A stretch of DNA of 48,918 bases from Scytonema tolypothrichoides VB-61278. Its GTDB lineage: Bacteria; Cyanobacteriota; Cyanobacteriia; Cyanobacteriales; Nostocaceae. Both the position numbers and the translations under genes were made by a program. Within the stretch, counting starts at the first letter, position 1. Every line of letters begins with the position of its first letter. Location: NCBI RefSeq assembly GCF_000828085.3, contig NZ_JXCA02000019.1, forward strand, positions 235,437-284,354, written 5' to 3'. Shown in pieces: positions 1 through 8,859 of the stretch. Under the pieces are notes generated by a model. That model had not been told where the DNA came from. It worked only from the letters and a program-made list of their open reading frames with translations, and ran no database searches.

Positions 1-345
1 GCTGATTACAACCAAGCACTGCGGATTAATCCCAACGATACCGATGCCTACAACAACCGGGGTCTTGTCCGCGTCAAGTTGGGAGACAAGCAAGGGGCTC
101 TAGCTGATTACAACCAAGCACTGCGGATTAATCCCAACTATGCCCCAGCCTACAACAACCGGGGTCTTGCCCGCGTCAAGTTGGGAGACAAGCAAGGGGC
201 TCTAGCTGATTACAACCAAGCACTGCGGATTAATCCCAACCTTGCCCAAGCCTACAACAACCGGGGTTTAGCCCGCGCCGAGTTGGGAGACAAGCAAGGG
301 GCTCTAGCTGATTACAACTCTGCCCTACGGATTAGTCCTAACTAT
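1..345 (+). repeat. 102-bp tandem DNA repeat encoding TPR units
   Basis: Units begin at 1, 103, 205 and 307. The first three are almost identical over their length, while the fourth has diverged. The period is exactly 34 codons, so copy-number change stays in frame. Confidence 0.9.
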
Positions 346-504
346 GCCAACGCCTACATCAGCCGAGGTGTTGTCCGCAAGGACTTGGGAGACAAACAGG
401 GAGGAATTGCCGATTTGCAAAAAGCAGCTGACTTGTTTCGACAACAAGGAAATACAGCTAATTACCAAAAAGTGCTGGAGTTGATTAGAAAGTATCAGCA
501 GTAA
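1..504 (+). CDS. TPR-repeat protein, C-terminal part (5' end outside window)
   Basis: This is the 3' part of a tetratricopeptide-repeat gene; the frame is open from base 1, so the true start lies upstream. It encodes at least four consecutive 34-residue TPRs of the pattern AxAYNNRGLARxxLGDKQGALADYNQAL, then a capping helix (ADLFRQQGNTANYQKVLELI). TPR arrays are protein-binding scaffolds, and the partner cannot be read from the sequence. The repeat is also nearly identical at DNA level, with a 102-bp period and the same 36-base block starting at 1, 103 and 205 (diverging at 307). That implies recent expansion or gene conversion. The stop is 30 bases before the HicB-like gene, so the two may be co-transcribed. 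Confidence 0.9.
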   Translation, partial: ADYNQALRINPNDTDAYNNRGLVRVKLGDKQGALADYNQALRINPNYAPAYNNRGLARVKLGDKQGALADYNQALRINPNLAQAYNNRGLARAELGDKQGALADYNSALRISPNYANAYISRGVVRKDLGDKQGGIADLQKAADLFRQQGNTANYQKVLELIRKYQQ

Positions 505-534
505 GCAGAACCAAAAAGAAATTGAGGAGGAAGA

Positions 535-765
535 ATGAACTATCGCTACAGTATGGTAATCCAATGGTCAGATGAGGATAATTGCTACTTGGTACACTTA
601 AGCGAATTTCCTTGGCAGCAATTTCATACTCATGGCAAAACTTACGAAGAAGCTGCAAAAAACGGACAGGAAGTGATAGAGTCTCTGATTGAATGGTATC
701 AAGAGGAACGCAAGCCTCTGCCAGAAGCAATAGCTTTGCCTGAGAAACCGTTGAAAGTTGCGTAA
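535..765 (+). CDS. HicB-like antitoxin family protein, orphan
   Basis: This is a 76-residue protein of the HicB-like (UPF0150) fold. The sequence shows the family's start, YSMVIQWSDEDNCYLVHLSEFP, and the helix typical of these proteins, TYEEAAKNGQEVIESLIEWY. A strong GAGGAGG ribosome-binding site lies just upstream of the ATG. In classical HicAB modules such a protein neutralises the HicA mRNA interferase, but no HicA-like double-stranded-RNA-binding ORF lies beside it. Solitary HicB-like proteins of this size are common in cyanobacteria. Its role here is unknown, and it lacks an obvious C-terminal DNA-binding domain. Confidence 0.8.
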   Translation: MNYRYSMVIQWSDEDNCYLVHLSEFPWQQFHTHGKTYEEAAKNGQEVIESLIEWYQEERKPLPEAIALPEKPLKVA

Positions 766-772
766 ACTTCAG

Positions 773-1141
773 CTAAGTGTCAAATGTATCTGGTGATGGG
801 ATAAGATCATCCAACTGGGCGATTGCCACTTTTACACATCCACACACACCCTTCCAATCACGCTCTGACAAATGCCCAATCACAACTAAATTAGCAGACG
901 GGGGCAAAGTGACAATAAAACTGCGAAAAACGGATGCAACCCGTAAACCTGCTAGAGTCCAATCCTGAAGTACATAGTCAGTCGCTCCCAATGCAGGTGT
1001 CTGACTGGTAATCAGTCCAACTATCACATCAGGACGAGTTGCGTGATATGTGGCTGACGACAGAACTACGGCTGGGCGACGTTTCACGCCAGTGACACCA
1101 AGAAAATCGACTGTGACGACATCACCAGGATTGAATGTCAC
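773..1141 (-). CDS. MazF/PemK-like toxin (type II toxin-antitoxin)
   Basis: This 122-residue protein resembles the MazF/PemK endoribonuclease fold. It begins FNPGDVVTVDFLGVTGVKRRPAVVLSS, where the GDVV...D...KRRPAVVLS pattern is the family's first strand-loop. It continues with VGLITSQ and a SVFRSFIVTLP segment, and ends with a short helix. Known members cut single-stranded mRNA to slow growth. The start is a GTG at 1141 whose last two bases and the next base form the TGA stop of the upstream antitoxin gene (a 4-nt GTGA overlap), so translation should be coupled. It is the last gene of a four-gene minus-strand operon. Activity is inferred from family membership only. Confidence 0.85.
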   Translation of the reverse strand: MTFNPGDVVTVDFLGVTGVKRRPAVVLSSATYHATRPDVIVGLITSQTPALGATDYVLQDWTLAGLRVASVFRSFIVTLPPSANLVVIGHLSERDWKGVCGCVKVAIAQLDDLIPSPDTFDT

Positions 1142-1386
1142 TCAGTTGTCTCCTCGCTTTCAGAGTAAAGACTAGCTGCATACTGTAAAGAGAAGGTTGT
1201 TAACTCAAGCTGATCTGACTCACTCCAAGTATCGCTTGCTTCCAAATCATCTTCATCTTCGCTTGGCTCATTAACTAGAATAATGACTTTAACTTGCTGA
1301 TTATGGGGTAACTGCTGCAAAACTGTATCAGGTAATTCAATTTTGCCTTCAGTTGTGATTTTCGCTGGAAATTCGTATGCTTTCAT
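1138..1386 (-). CDS. Antitoxin partner of the MazF-like toxin
   Basis: This 82-residue acidic protein has an N-terminal half (YEFPAKITTEGKIELPDTVLQQLP) that reads like an AbrB/MazE-type swapped-hairpin DNA-binding strand. The C-terminal half is very acidic (EPSEDEDDLEASDTW), as expected of the flexible tail that wraps and blocks a MazF-type toxin. It overlaps the toxin gene by 4 nt and the preceding DUF6887 gene by 4 nt (ATGA). Antitoxin-before-toxin order and coupled translation are typical of type II modules. These antitoxins usually repress their own operon with the toxin as co-repressor; no operator was identified here. Confidence 0.8.
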   Translation of the reverse strand: MKAYEFPAKITTEGKIELPDTVLQQLPHNQQVKVIILVNEPSEDEDDLEASDTWSESDQLELTTFSLQYAASLYSESEETTE

Positions 1387-1598
1387 ATCAAATCAGTTCG
1401 ATGAAGTTTCTCTTTCAGAAGAGCTTCTACCTCGCTCTGGGGATTGTCAAGATCAAAAGGATAAGGTTGTTGTGTAGCGGGATTACGACGGCTCATCAAA
1501 ACTTGCAATGCAGCCCGAAACGCTTCTTCCTCATTTCTATGTTCTGAAAGATATTGCTTCAATTCAGTATTGCTCATCTGGTTTAGGTTTTGCATCAT
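1383..1598 (-). CDS. DUF6887-like small protein
   Basis: This protein of about 71 residues contains the segment MSNTELKQYLSEHRNEEEAFRAALQVLMSRRN. I recognise it as the cyanobacterial DUF6887-type family, usually found next to a DUF6888 protein. The open frame extends to 1613, but the ATG at 1598 forms an ATGA overlap with the stop of the upstream gene, so I place the start there. A second ATG follows directly at 1595. Function is unknown. The sequence is soluble and helical, with no membrane segment. Its position inside a chain of 4-nt overlaps with a toxin-antitoxin pair suggests stoichiometric co-expression with it. Confidence 0.7.
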   Translation of the reverse strand: MMQNLNQMSNTELKQYLSEHRNEEEAFRAALQVLMSRRNPATQQPYPFDLDNPQSEVEALLKEKLHRTDLI

Positions 1599-1777
1599 AG
1601 AACAAAGTTCCAATTCCCATCTTGATCAATTATGACTGCAATCTCATCAGTCACGCCAGCTTGAATGTAAAGCGTTTTCAACTTCTGGTCATAGCGAAAA
1701 ACCTGGATAGGTTGGTATAAATTAGAAAATAACTGGCAAAGAAATATCGCTGTATCCGATTGTTTCTGTGTTGGCAA
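1595..1777 (-). CDS. DUF6888-like small protein, first gene of the toxin operon
   Basis: This 60-residue protein matches the pattern I associate with cyanobacterial DUF6888: MPTQKQSDTAIFLCQLFSNLYQPI, then FRYDQKLKTLYIQAG and a closing DQDGNWNFVL. It is the promoter-proximal gene of the four-gene operon and ends in an ATGA overlap with the DUF6887 gene. The function is not known to me. The family is small, lacks catalytic motifs and nearly always travels with DUF6887. The adjacent toxin-antitoxin pair raises the possibility of a second antitoxin-like or regulatory layer, but that is inference from gene order. Confidence 0.7.
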   Translation of the reverse strand: MPTQKQSDTAIFLCQLFSNLYQPIQVFRYDQKLKTLYIQAGVTDEIAVIIDQDGNWNFVL

Positions 1778-1928
1778 GTGATAACTCCTTAAAACACACC
1801 AACCGTAGCGTATCAGAAATTAATCACTCATGCTTAGGTGTGATAATTATCCGCTTTGTCATTATTGTTCCTGACGCAGCTTGTTCATTAGGTGTGTGCG
1901 TTTTTGCTCTCACCATCCATCCGTACCT

Positions 1929-3404
1929 TCAATTGCGAATTTCAAATGATTTCATCATTTTCTCTACTGTTTTGAGAAACTCATCATAATTATCTTTTTC
2001 TGCTATGTAAGTAATGACATATGCCTTATCACCTTTTAAAGTAAAAACTTGCAGATTTTGTAAACTATTTTCTCCTGTTTTCCCAGTAAAAACTAATTCG
2101 CTTCCTAGTTTATTGGCAAAAAAAGTTTGACTTGTACTGACTATCTTGGCATTTAGTATATTCTTGTTAATTTCTTGAACTGAAGACTTCCTAAATTCAT
2201 CTAACGTTCCTGAAAACTCTTCAACGCTTATAGTTACCTTTTCTTGAAATTTATCTACATCGCTTTGTTTAGGTGATACAAATGCAACTACTTCTTTGGT
2301 AACAGGGTTGTTTATATCTTGCTTTTGCCAGCTTTCAGGATACTTTATTTTTATTCCAAAATTAGAATTTTCATATTGTAAAAAAAATTCTGGAGTAGGA
2401 GGTTTAAAAATAGAAATTGTAGCAAGACTTATAGCAACTAGTGCTGCAATTCCCGATCCAATTAAAAGTTTTTTGGGTGATCCTGTTGGTTGGGTTGGTG
2501 GTTTAGTTGTAGAGACTTTATTCTCAGACTGGTTCTGGGTTTGATTGTTAACTGAAGTATCTGGTAATAGTGTTTTTAAAGCTTGCAAAACTTCATCTGC
2601 TGACTGGTAACGCTGACGATAGTCATAACAGATCATTTTGTCTATAATATTGGCTAGTTTTGGACTAACCTGTGCTTGATTTCGCCAAATAATTTCTCCT
2701 GTTTGAGAATCTTTTGGCAATCCTCCCCTTTCTCGGTTGGGATTGATTCCTGTCAAAGCTTGAATGCAAATAACTCCAACTGCATAGATATCACTGCTTA
2801 GTTTTGGTTGACCATTTGCTTGTTCGCTTGGCACATAACCAGGAGTACCAATAGCAACAGTAAACTGAGTATGTCCTTGGGCATTCGTTATTTGAGTTGT
2901 TACTTGCTTGACTGCACCAAAGTCAATCAGTATAATTTTGCCATCTGACTCACGTCGCATAATATTCGAGGGTTTTAAATCTCGATGAATAACTCGTTTT
3001 TGATGAACAAAGGTTAAAACTTCTAAAATATCTCTTAAAAGCTTAATCACCTCAGGTTCACTTAGTTGTCTTTTGGAAAAAACTTCTTGGTTAAGGTCTT
3101 GACCTTTAATGTATTCCTGAACGATATAAAATTCTTGATTTTGTTCACAATGTGCCAGAAGTCTTGGGATTTGGTCATGATTTCCCAAGATTTCCAGCAT
3201 TTCTGCCTCTTGGTCAAAAAAACGTTTCGCGTAGTGTAAAGTGTAGGAATCATCAGACTGAGGTTTCAATTGCTTGACAACGCACTGAGGATTTCCCGGT
3301 CGTTGCGTATCTTCAGCTAAGAAAGTGACACCAAACCCACCTTTTCCTATCTGTCGGATAATGCGGTAGCGTCCACATATTGTTTGACCCAGCATTGAAG
3401 TCAT
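1929..3404 (-). CDS. Ser/Thr protein kinase with membrane anchor and PsbP-like C-terminal domain
   Basis: This is a 491-residue Hanks-type kinase. The glycine-rich loop is at residues 20-25 (GKGGFG), the ATP-binding lysine is K44, the catalytic loop is HRDLKPSN with D142, and DFG starts at D161. An activation segment ends in GTPGYVPSEQ. After the kinase domain (about 12-275) comes a Ser/Thr/Gln-rich linker, one transmembrane helix (about 310-333) and a C-terminal region. That region begins YENSNFGIKIKYPESWQKQ, the signature of PsbP/DUF1795-like domains, and would lie outside the membrane. Such kinases are common in filamentous cyanobacteria, but their ligands are mostly unknown. All catalytic residues are present. 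Confidence 0.93.
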   Translation of the reverse strand: MTSMLGQTICGRYRIIRQIGKGGFGVTFLAEDTQRPGNPQCVVKQLKPQSDDSYTLHYAKRFFDQEAEMLEILGNHDQIPRLLAHCEQNQEFYIVQEYIKGQDLNQEVFSKRQLSEPEVIKLLRDILEVLTFVHQKRVIHRDLKPSNIMRRESDGKIILIDFGAVKQVTTQITNAQGHTQFTVAIGTPGYVPSEQANGQPKLSSDIYAVGVICIQALTGINPNRERGGLPKDSQTGEIIWRNQAQVSPKLANIIDKMICYDYRQRYQSADEVLQALKTLLPDTSVNNQTQNQSENKVSTTKPPTQPTGSPKKLLIGSGIAALVAISLATISIFKPPTPEFFLQYENSNFGIKIKYPESWQKQDINNPVTKEVVAFVSPKQSDVDKFQEKVTISVEEFSGTLDEFRKSSVQEINKNILNAKIVSTSQTFFANKLGSELVFTGKTGENSLQNLQVFTLKGDKAYVITYIAEKDNYDEFLKTVEKMMKSFEIRN

Positions 3405-3577
3405 TGTGTGTTCAAGAACATGTCACTGTATCTATAGCAATCGTACTTGATTCGGTGAATGACTCGTAGAGAAGCTTAACGCTTAACTCTTAAGAGGAAA
3501 CAAAGAACTCTTAACGCTTAACTCTTAACAACCAATAAAGGTGTCACACTATTTAATTTGTGAAAATCTATTGGTTC

Positions 3578-3610
3578 AGATTCCCGACTTTTTAGAAAAG
3601 TTAGGAATCT
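3578..3610. repeat. Hairpin repeat, family shared with 19367-19399
   Basis: The left arm AGATTCCCGACTT is followed by a short loop and the imperfect right arm AAGTTAGGAATCT. The copy at 19367-19399 has the same left arm and a perfect right arm. No T-run follows, so it looks like a dispersed palindromic repeat rather than a classical terminator. Confidence 0.7.
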
Positions 3611-3792
3611 TATTATTCACGTTTAAAGTAGCGTGTCTGTAAGGCTCATGATTTAGGAGCGCTATAATATTCTTTACATTATTTAATATTTTGATAAAAA
3701 TCTAAGTCATTTGAACACGCAGAACTGAAATTTATTGAAAAGGTTACTAACAAACAAGTCATATCTTCAACGCCCTCAAGCACTCCTTATTG

Positions 3793-3821
3793 TTGACTTT
3801 TGATTCACATGTCTATATAAT
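3793..3821 (+). promoter_or_regulatory. Consensus sigma-70-type promoter upstream of psaC
   Basis: TTGACT at 3793-3798 and TATAAT at 3816-3821 are separated by exactly 17 bases. Transcription would start near 3828. psaC is the next gene on this strand, giving a leader of about 290 nt. A nearer secondary promoter cannot be excluded. Confidence 0.65.
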
Positions 3822-4032
3822 GCGACCCGTGCTCAAAAAGCTGGTGCTTGAAAGGAGATTGATACAGGACTAAATACTCAATTTAGGCAATCCAAAACTC
3901 AAAATTCAGCATCACCAAATCCATGCCAGACAGTCATTAGAGCTACGCAATACATCCTCGTTGAAATGCACAATAGCTTGACTGCAATTTAAAGGTGCTT
4001 ATTACATTCTTTAAAGTTATGTAGCCTTTTAA

Positions 4033-4365
<333 letters not shown>

Positions 4366-4422
4366 ATTTTCCCTTGGGAACGCAATTCATTATCTCGATA
4401 GCAAGCACTTATTAGTAGTGGG

Positions 4423-4470
4423 GGCTGGGCATTACGTACCATTTACAACAATGGTGAGTCGTGCCCAGCC
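4423..4470 (+). terminator. Composite hairpin downstream of psaC
   Basis: The outer arms GGCTGGGCA (4423-4431) and TGCCCAGCC (4462-4470) pair perfectly over 9 bp. Inside them ACCATT (4438-4443) pairs with AATGGT (4450-4455). The hairpin lies 58 bases after the psaC stop and is followed by the weakly T-rich TGCAATTTTA. It probably ends or stabilises the psaC transcript. Confidence 0.6.
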
Positions 4471-4608
4471 TGCAATTTTATGAACTTAATGTAAAATTTT
4501 GCAATCAATCGCAATACTGATAGATTGCATCTGGTTGCACGCACTGACAGGCTTTTTTCATATATAGGACTCCGGAGCAGATTTTTGCGAAGCCAGGTAC
4601 ACTTCTAC

Positions 4609-4650
4609 TTCCCTATTCCCTGTTCCCTGTTCCCTGTTCCCTGTTCCTTG
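4609..4650. repeat. Heptanucleotide tandem repeat (TTCCCTG, six units)
   Basis: Six contiguous 7-base units run through this stretch; the first and last each differ from TTCCCTG by one base. Short tandemly repeated heptamers of this kind are typical of intergenic DNA in heterocystous cyanobacteria. Confidence 0.9.
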
Positions 4651-4743
4651 TATACAACAAAGTCATTTTTTTGCCAAAATGCTACCTTTGTGCTGTTGAC
4701 TATACTGTGTTTATTAGTCCTATAACAAGAGTGGTGTGATCAA

Positions 4744-6645
4744 ATGTGCGGAATCGTTGGCTATATTGGCACTCAAGCAGCAACAGAAATTCTCCTATCT
4801 GGGCTGGAAAAACTAGAGTATCGGGGATACGATTCTGCGGGAATCGCCACGATATGGGAAGGTGAAGTAAATTGTGTCCGGGCAAAGGGTAAACTTTATA
4901 ATCTGCGTTCTAAGCTAGAACAAGTAGAAACACCGTCTCAAATTGGTATTGGCCACACTCGCTGGGCAACTCATGGTAAGCCAGAAGTGTATAATGCCCA
5001 TCCCCATATGGATGGGGCTATGCGAATAGCAGTTGTTGTAAATGGGATTATTGAAAATTACAGCGAGTTGCGCGAGGAACTGAAACAAAAAGGATACCAG
5101 TTTCTCTCGGAGACTGATGTTGAGGTTATTCCCCATTTGATCGCTGAGTTTTTCAAACATCCCCCTTCTTCTGTTTCTCCCTTCTGTCCTTCTTTGTTGC
5201 TTGAGGCTGTTCGGGATACTGTTCATAAACTGAGGGGGGCGTTTGCGATCGCACTCATCAGTGCTGACTACCCCGATGAACTCATCGTCGTTCGACAACA
5301 AGCACCTATGGTGATTGGTTTTGGACAAGGGGAATTCTTCTGCGCTTCCGATACACCAGCGATTATTTCTCATACCCGTGCAGTTTTACCTCTAGACAAT
5401 GGGGAATTAGCACGTTTGACACCTCTGGGTGTTGAGGTTTACAACTTTGCTGGTGAAAGGTTGCGAAAACAGCCCCGCCTGCTTAACTTGAATCCCACGA
5501 TGGTAGAAAAGCAGGGATTCAAGCACTTCATGCTTAAGGAAATTTACGAACAACCAGGGGTTGTACGGGCTTGTTTGGATGCTTACTTCAACGCTAATTG
5601 GAATGTTGCTGATTCAAACAGTTTTCCAGTTAAGCTTGGTTTACCAGAAGAAATTTACACTAACTTAGAACAAATTCAAATTGTTGCTTGTGGTACAAGT
5701 TGGCACGCAGCATTAGTCGGTAAATATTTAATAGAACAACTGGCGGGAATTCCCACGCAAGTGCATTATGCTTCCGAATATCGTTATGCACCATCACCCC
5801 TGACACCAAATACCCTGACGATTGGTGTTACGCAGTCTGGTGAAACGGCTGATACGCTAGCAGCTTTAGCGATGGAAAAAGAACGTCGTCAGGATAAAGA
5901 ACCAAAATATCAAGCACGATTATTAGGAATTACCAATCGTCCAGAAAGTACTCTGGGTCATATGGTAACTCAAATTATTAATACTCTCGCGGGAATTGAA
6001 ATTGGAGTTGCGGCGACGAAAACTTTTGTTGCTCAATTGATGGCATTTTATGCATTAGCATTAGATTTGGCATATCTTCGTCAGACGATTTCTTCTACAA
6101 AATTGCAAGATATTATTGACGGGTTGCGACAAATTCCAGGTGAAATTGAAGCAACTTTGGAAAAACAAGAAGATTCTATCGGACAATTAGCGCATGAGTT
6201 TGCAGAAACCAAAGATTTCATCTTTTTGGGAAGAGGGATTAACTTCCCAATTGCTTTAGAAGGGGCGTTGAAATTAAAAGAAATTAGTTATATTCATGCA
6301 GAAGGATATCCGGCTGGAGAAATGAAGCATGGACCGATCGCTTTGTTGGATGCGAAAGTGCCGGTTGTGGCGATCGCCACACCCGGAAGTGTTTACGAAA
6401 AAGTCATTTCTAACGCCCAAGAAGCCAAAGCCCGTGATTCTCGCTTAATTGGTGTAACTCCATTTAATAATGGAGAAGCAGCGGAAATCTTTAATGACTT
6501 TATCCCAGTTTCCAAAGTTGATGAATTGCTTTCTCCAATTCTCACAGTCATTCCTCTGCAATTGTTGGCTTATCACATTGCAGCGCTTCGCGGTTTAGAT
6601 GTTGACCAGCCAAGAAATTTAGCGAAATCTGTAACGGTGGAATAG
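4744..6645 (+). CDS. glmS: Glutamine-fructose-6-phosphate aminotransferase (isomerising)
   Basis: GlmS makes glucosamine-6-phosphate from fructose-6-phosphate and glutamine, the first step towards UDP-GlcNAc, peptidoglycan and lipopolysaccharide. The N-terminal glutaminase domain begins MCGIVGYIG with the nucleophile Cys2, followed by EYRGYDSAGIA and the glutaminase HTRWATHG motif. Two SIS sugar-isomerase domains follow: CGTSWHAALVGKYLIE and TQSGETADTLAAL in the first, and GRGINFPIALEGALKLKEISY in the second. The family C-terminus LDVDQPRNLAKSVTVE is intact. The 633-residue length is at the long end because of a Ser/Pro-rich insertion in the glutaminase domain (around PPSSVSPFCPS). A glmS riboswitch-ribozyme was not recognised upstream. 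Confidence 0.98.
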   Translation: MCGIVGYIGTQAATEILLSGLEKLEYRGYDSAGIATIWEGEVNCVRAKGKLYNLRSKLEQVETPSQIGIGHTRWATHGKPEVYNAHPHMDGAMRIAVVVNGIIENYSELREELKQKGYQFLSETDVEVIPHLIAEFFKHPPSSVSPFCPSLLLEAVRDTVHKLRGAFAIALISADYPDELIVVRQQAPMVIGFGQGEFFCASDTPAIISHTRAVLPLDNGELARLTPLGVEVYNFAGERLRKQPRLLNLNPTMVEKQGFKHFMLKEIYEQPGVVRACLDAYFNANWNVADSNSFPVKLGLPEEIYTNLEQIQIVACGTSWHAALVGKYLIEQLAGIPTQVHYASEYRYAPSPLTPNTLTIGVTQSGETADTLAALAMEKERRQDKEPKYQARLLGITNRPESTLGHMVTQIINTLAGIEIGVAATKTFVAQLMAFYALALDLAYLRQTISSTKLQDIIDGLRQIPGEIEATLEKQEDSIGQLAHEFAETKDFIFLGRGINFPIALEGALKLKEISYIHAEGYPAGEMKHGPIALLDAKVPVVAIATPGSVYEKVISNAQEAKARDSRLIGVTPFNNGEAAEIFNDFIPVSKVDELLSPILTVIPLQLLAYHIAALRGLDVDQPRNLAKSVTVE

Positions 6646-6710
6646 TATAATTTCAGCTAAAAAGATTTACTCCCTTCCCGGTTTAAGATTACCTATCTTC
6701 TTTTTATTCT

Positions 6711-6780
6711 TCCTATGCGCCAAGGGCGCACGCTACGCTAACGTGTCCTATGCGCCAAGGGCGCACGCTACGCTAACGCG
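6711..6780. repeat. Two tandem 35-bp repeats
   Basis: Unit 1 (6711-6745) and unit 2 (6746-6780) differ at one base. Each contains the palindromic core TGCGCCAAGGGCGCA. Such cores recur in intergenic DNA of filamentous cyanobacteria. Confidence 0.9.
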
Positions 6781-6897
6781 TCTTTGCGGTACCAGCAGGG
6801 AAGCCGCTGCGCGTCTACGTTAAATTAGGTATTCTTGTGGCGGTTCGGGAGTAGTTGGCAGATGACAACAGACAAATCTTTATGAAGTCTTATGAAG

Positions 6898-6922
6898 GGG
6901 CGGGCAAAATGTCCGCCCTTTT
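6898..6922 (+). terminator. Intrinsic terminator
   Basis: The stem GGGCGGGCA (6898-6906) pairs with TGTCCGCCC (6910-6918) around an AAA loop and is followed at once by TTTT. It is the first good rho-independent terminator after glmS and also insulates the restriction island. Confidence 0.75.
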
Positions 6923-7299
6923 ATCACCGCTTCTAAAAATCTATGCATATCTACCTACAAGTCGGCAAATCTGTACAGATGGAACTTGGCGGTTTATGTT
7001 CTGCCTATATCAAGCGTCAAGAGACTTACCGATTGCTCAGTTTGACCTGATACTCCCAGTTAGAGACCATCAAAAATGACGAAGGACTTAACATATTGAT
7101 TTTTTAATAATTAGTTCGTGCCAAGTGTTTCAAGGTTTTCACTTCCTCGTAAGCTTTTGCATCCCGCACTAATCAAGCGTACTCATACTATACACTGTCT
7201 AATACAGAGTTTTTGGAAAATCTGGGCAAGAATACCCATATTTACCTAGATATGCACAAAATTTATCGAGCAGATGCCAGCCCTTGAGGAGTCGTGTGA

Positions 7300-8859
7300 G
7301 TGGTACGTACCAAGAAAAATCAGAAAAACAATAACGGAGTCAAGCTAGGCTTTGAAGAAACCCTTTGGCAAGCCGCTGATAAGCAGCGTGGTCACATGGA
7401 CGCGGCGGAGTATAAACACGTCGTCCTGGGGCTGATTTTTATTAAGTATATTTCCGATGCTTTTAGTGAACTTTACGACATCCTGGCAAAGCAACCCTAC
7501 GCCGACTCGGAAGACCGGGATGAGTACATCGCTGAGAATGTTTTCTGGGTTCCGAAACAGGCACGATGGTCATATCTCCAGGCAAACGCAAAACAGCCGA
7601 ATATTGGTATACTTCTTGACGAAGCGATGGATGCCATTGAGAAGGAAAACCCATCCCTCAAAGGTGTATTACCCAAAGATTACGGTAAGCCTGCCTTGGA
7701 TAAAAGGTTACTTGGTGAGTTAATCGACCTCATCAGCAAGATTGGGTTAGGGGATGAGGAAAACCGGTCAAAAGATATCTTAGGGCGTGTGTATGAATAC
7801 TTCCTGGGACAGTTCGCTAGTGCGGAGGGGAAGAAAGGCGGACAATTTTATACACCGCGTTGTGTCGTGCAAGTGTTGGTCGAGATGCTGGAACCTTACA
7901 AAGGGCGGGTTTTCGACCCTTGCTGCGGTTCTGGGGGAATGTTCGTGCAGTCAGAGAAGTTTGTTTTGGCACACGGAGGAAGACTGGGTGATATTTCCAT
8001 TTACGGGCAAGAGTCCAACCCGACAACCTGGAAGCTGTGCAAAATGAATTTGGCAATTCGCGGGATTGAAGGGAACCTTGGCGGACAAAATGCGGATAGC
8101 TTCCACAACGACTTGCACAAAGACCTCAAAGCTGATTTTATCATTGCCAATCCGCCTTTTAATATGAGCGATTGGGGCGGAGAACGGCTGCGGGAAGATA
8201 CGCGTTGGGGAAGCTTGGGTACACCTCCTGCGGGTAACGCGAACTACGCCTGGGTTATGCACATGATCCATCACCTTGCACCGGGTGGGATTGCTGGGTT
8301 TGTGTTGGCGAATGGTTCGATGAGTTCCAATCAGTCGGGGGAAGGAGAGATTCGCAAAGCGATTATTGAAGCAGATTTTGTGGATTGCATGGTGGCTTTG
8401 CCTGGGCAGTTATTTTACAATACTCAGATTCCCGCTTGTTTGTGGTTTTTGGCAAGGAATAAGAAAAATGGCAAGTTCAGAAACCGCACTGGGGAAACTT
8501 TATTTATCGATGCGCGGAAGATGGGAGTGTTAATTGACAGAGTACACCGGGAATTAACAGATGCGGAAATAGCCAAGATTGCCCAAGCTTATCATGCTTG
8601 GCGGGGTGAGAAGGAAGCGGGTAAGTATGAAGATATCGCGGGTTTTTGCAAGAGTGCGAAGTTAGAAGAAATTGCAGCACATGGTTATGTTCTGACGCCG
8701 GGGCGGTATGTGGGGGCGGAGGAAACCGAAGATGATGATGAGGGGTTTGAGGAGAAGATGTTGCATTTGACGCAGAAGTTGCAACAGCAGTTTGAAGAGT
8801 CGGCGAGGTTGGAGGTGATGATTAGGGAGAATTTGCGGGGGTTGGGGTATGGGGAATAA
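7300..8859 (+). CDS. hsdM: Type I restriction-modification methyltransferase subunit (HsdM)
   Basis: HsdM forms the M2S core that methylates adenine using S-adenosylmethionine. This 519-residue protein has an N-terminal HsdM helical domain (about 10-150) and a Rossmann methylase domain. The AdoMet-binding motif is DPCCGSGG from D206, and the catalytic motif IV is NPPF at 284-287. The GQFYTPR entry motif precedes them. The start is GTG with GAGGA upstream. The last 11 bases overlap the next gene, a DUF1016 nuclease, instead of hsdS, which is the expected neighbour. A decayed duplicate of the hsdM 3' end lies 1.4 kb downstream. The acidic tail ([14 protein letters not shown]) is ordinary for the family. 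Confidence 0.97.
   Translation: MVRTKKNQKNNNGVKLGFEETLWQAADKQRGHMDAAEYKHVVLGLIFIKYISDAFSELYDILAKQPYADSEDRDEYIAENVFWVPKQARWSYLQANAKQPNIGILLDEAMDAIEKENPSLKGVLPKDYGKPALDKRLLGELIDLISKIGLGDEENRSKDILGRVYEYFLGQFASAEGKKGGQFYTPRCVVQVLVEMLEPYKGRVFDPCCGSGGMFVQSEKFVLAHGGRLGDISIYGQESNPTTWKLCKMNLAIRGIEGNLGGQNADSFHNDLHKDLKADFIIANPPFNMSDWGGERLREDTRWGSLGTPPAGNANYAWVMHMIHHLAPGGIAGFVLANGSMSSNQSGEGEIRKAIIEADFVDCMVALPGQLFYNTQIPACLWFLARNKKNGKFRNRTGETLFIDARKMGVLIDRVHRELTDAEIAKIAQAYHAWRGEKEAGKYEDIAGFCKSAKLEEIAAHGYVLTPGRYVGAEETEDDDEGFEEKMLHLTQKLQQQFEESARLEVMIRENLRGLGYGE

Larger units (their letters stand above)
4366..4743 (+). other. Intergenic region psaC-glmS
   Basis: This stretch of 378 bases contains the psaC downstream hairpin (4423-4470) and a heptamer tandem repeat (4609-4650). 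I found no credible gene; a 66-codon frame here is mostly a translation of the heptamer repeat. Confidence 0.6.
6646..7299 (+). other. Intergenic region glmS-hsdM with repeats and terminator
   Basis: These 654 bases hold two tandem 35-bp repeats, a GC-rich palindromic tract (GGGAAGCCGCTGCGCG) and an intrinsic terminator. A 74-codon frame beginning at a TTG at 6855 runs through the terminator and has no ribosome-binding site; I do not consider it a gene. A GAGGA ribosome-binding site for hsdM lies at the end. Confidence 0.6.

Noticed and set aside
1-345. CRISPR-like periodic repeat
   Set aside because: The 102-bp period matches 34 codons and encodes TPRs without unique spacers.
4609-4650. CRISPR or protein-coding repeat
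   Set aside because: Contiguous 7-base units have no spacers; this is a simple tandem repeat.
4525-4725. 66-codon plus-strand frame between psaC and glmS
   Set aside because: Much of it is a translation of the TTCCCTG heptamer repeat, and it has no ribosome-binding site.
4651-4743. glmS riboswitch-ribozyme
   Set aside because: Only about 90 bases separate the heptamer repeat from the start, and no recognisable ribozyme core is visible.
4915-5373. 152-codon frame antisense to glmS
   Set aside because: It overlaps the conserved glutaminase domain of GlmS and resembles no protein.
6855-7079. 74-codon frame with TTG start before hsdM
   Set aside because: It runs through a clear intrinsic terminator and shows no family resemblance or ribosome-binding site.
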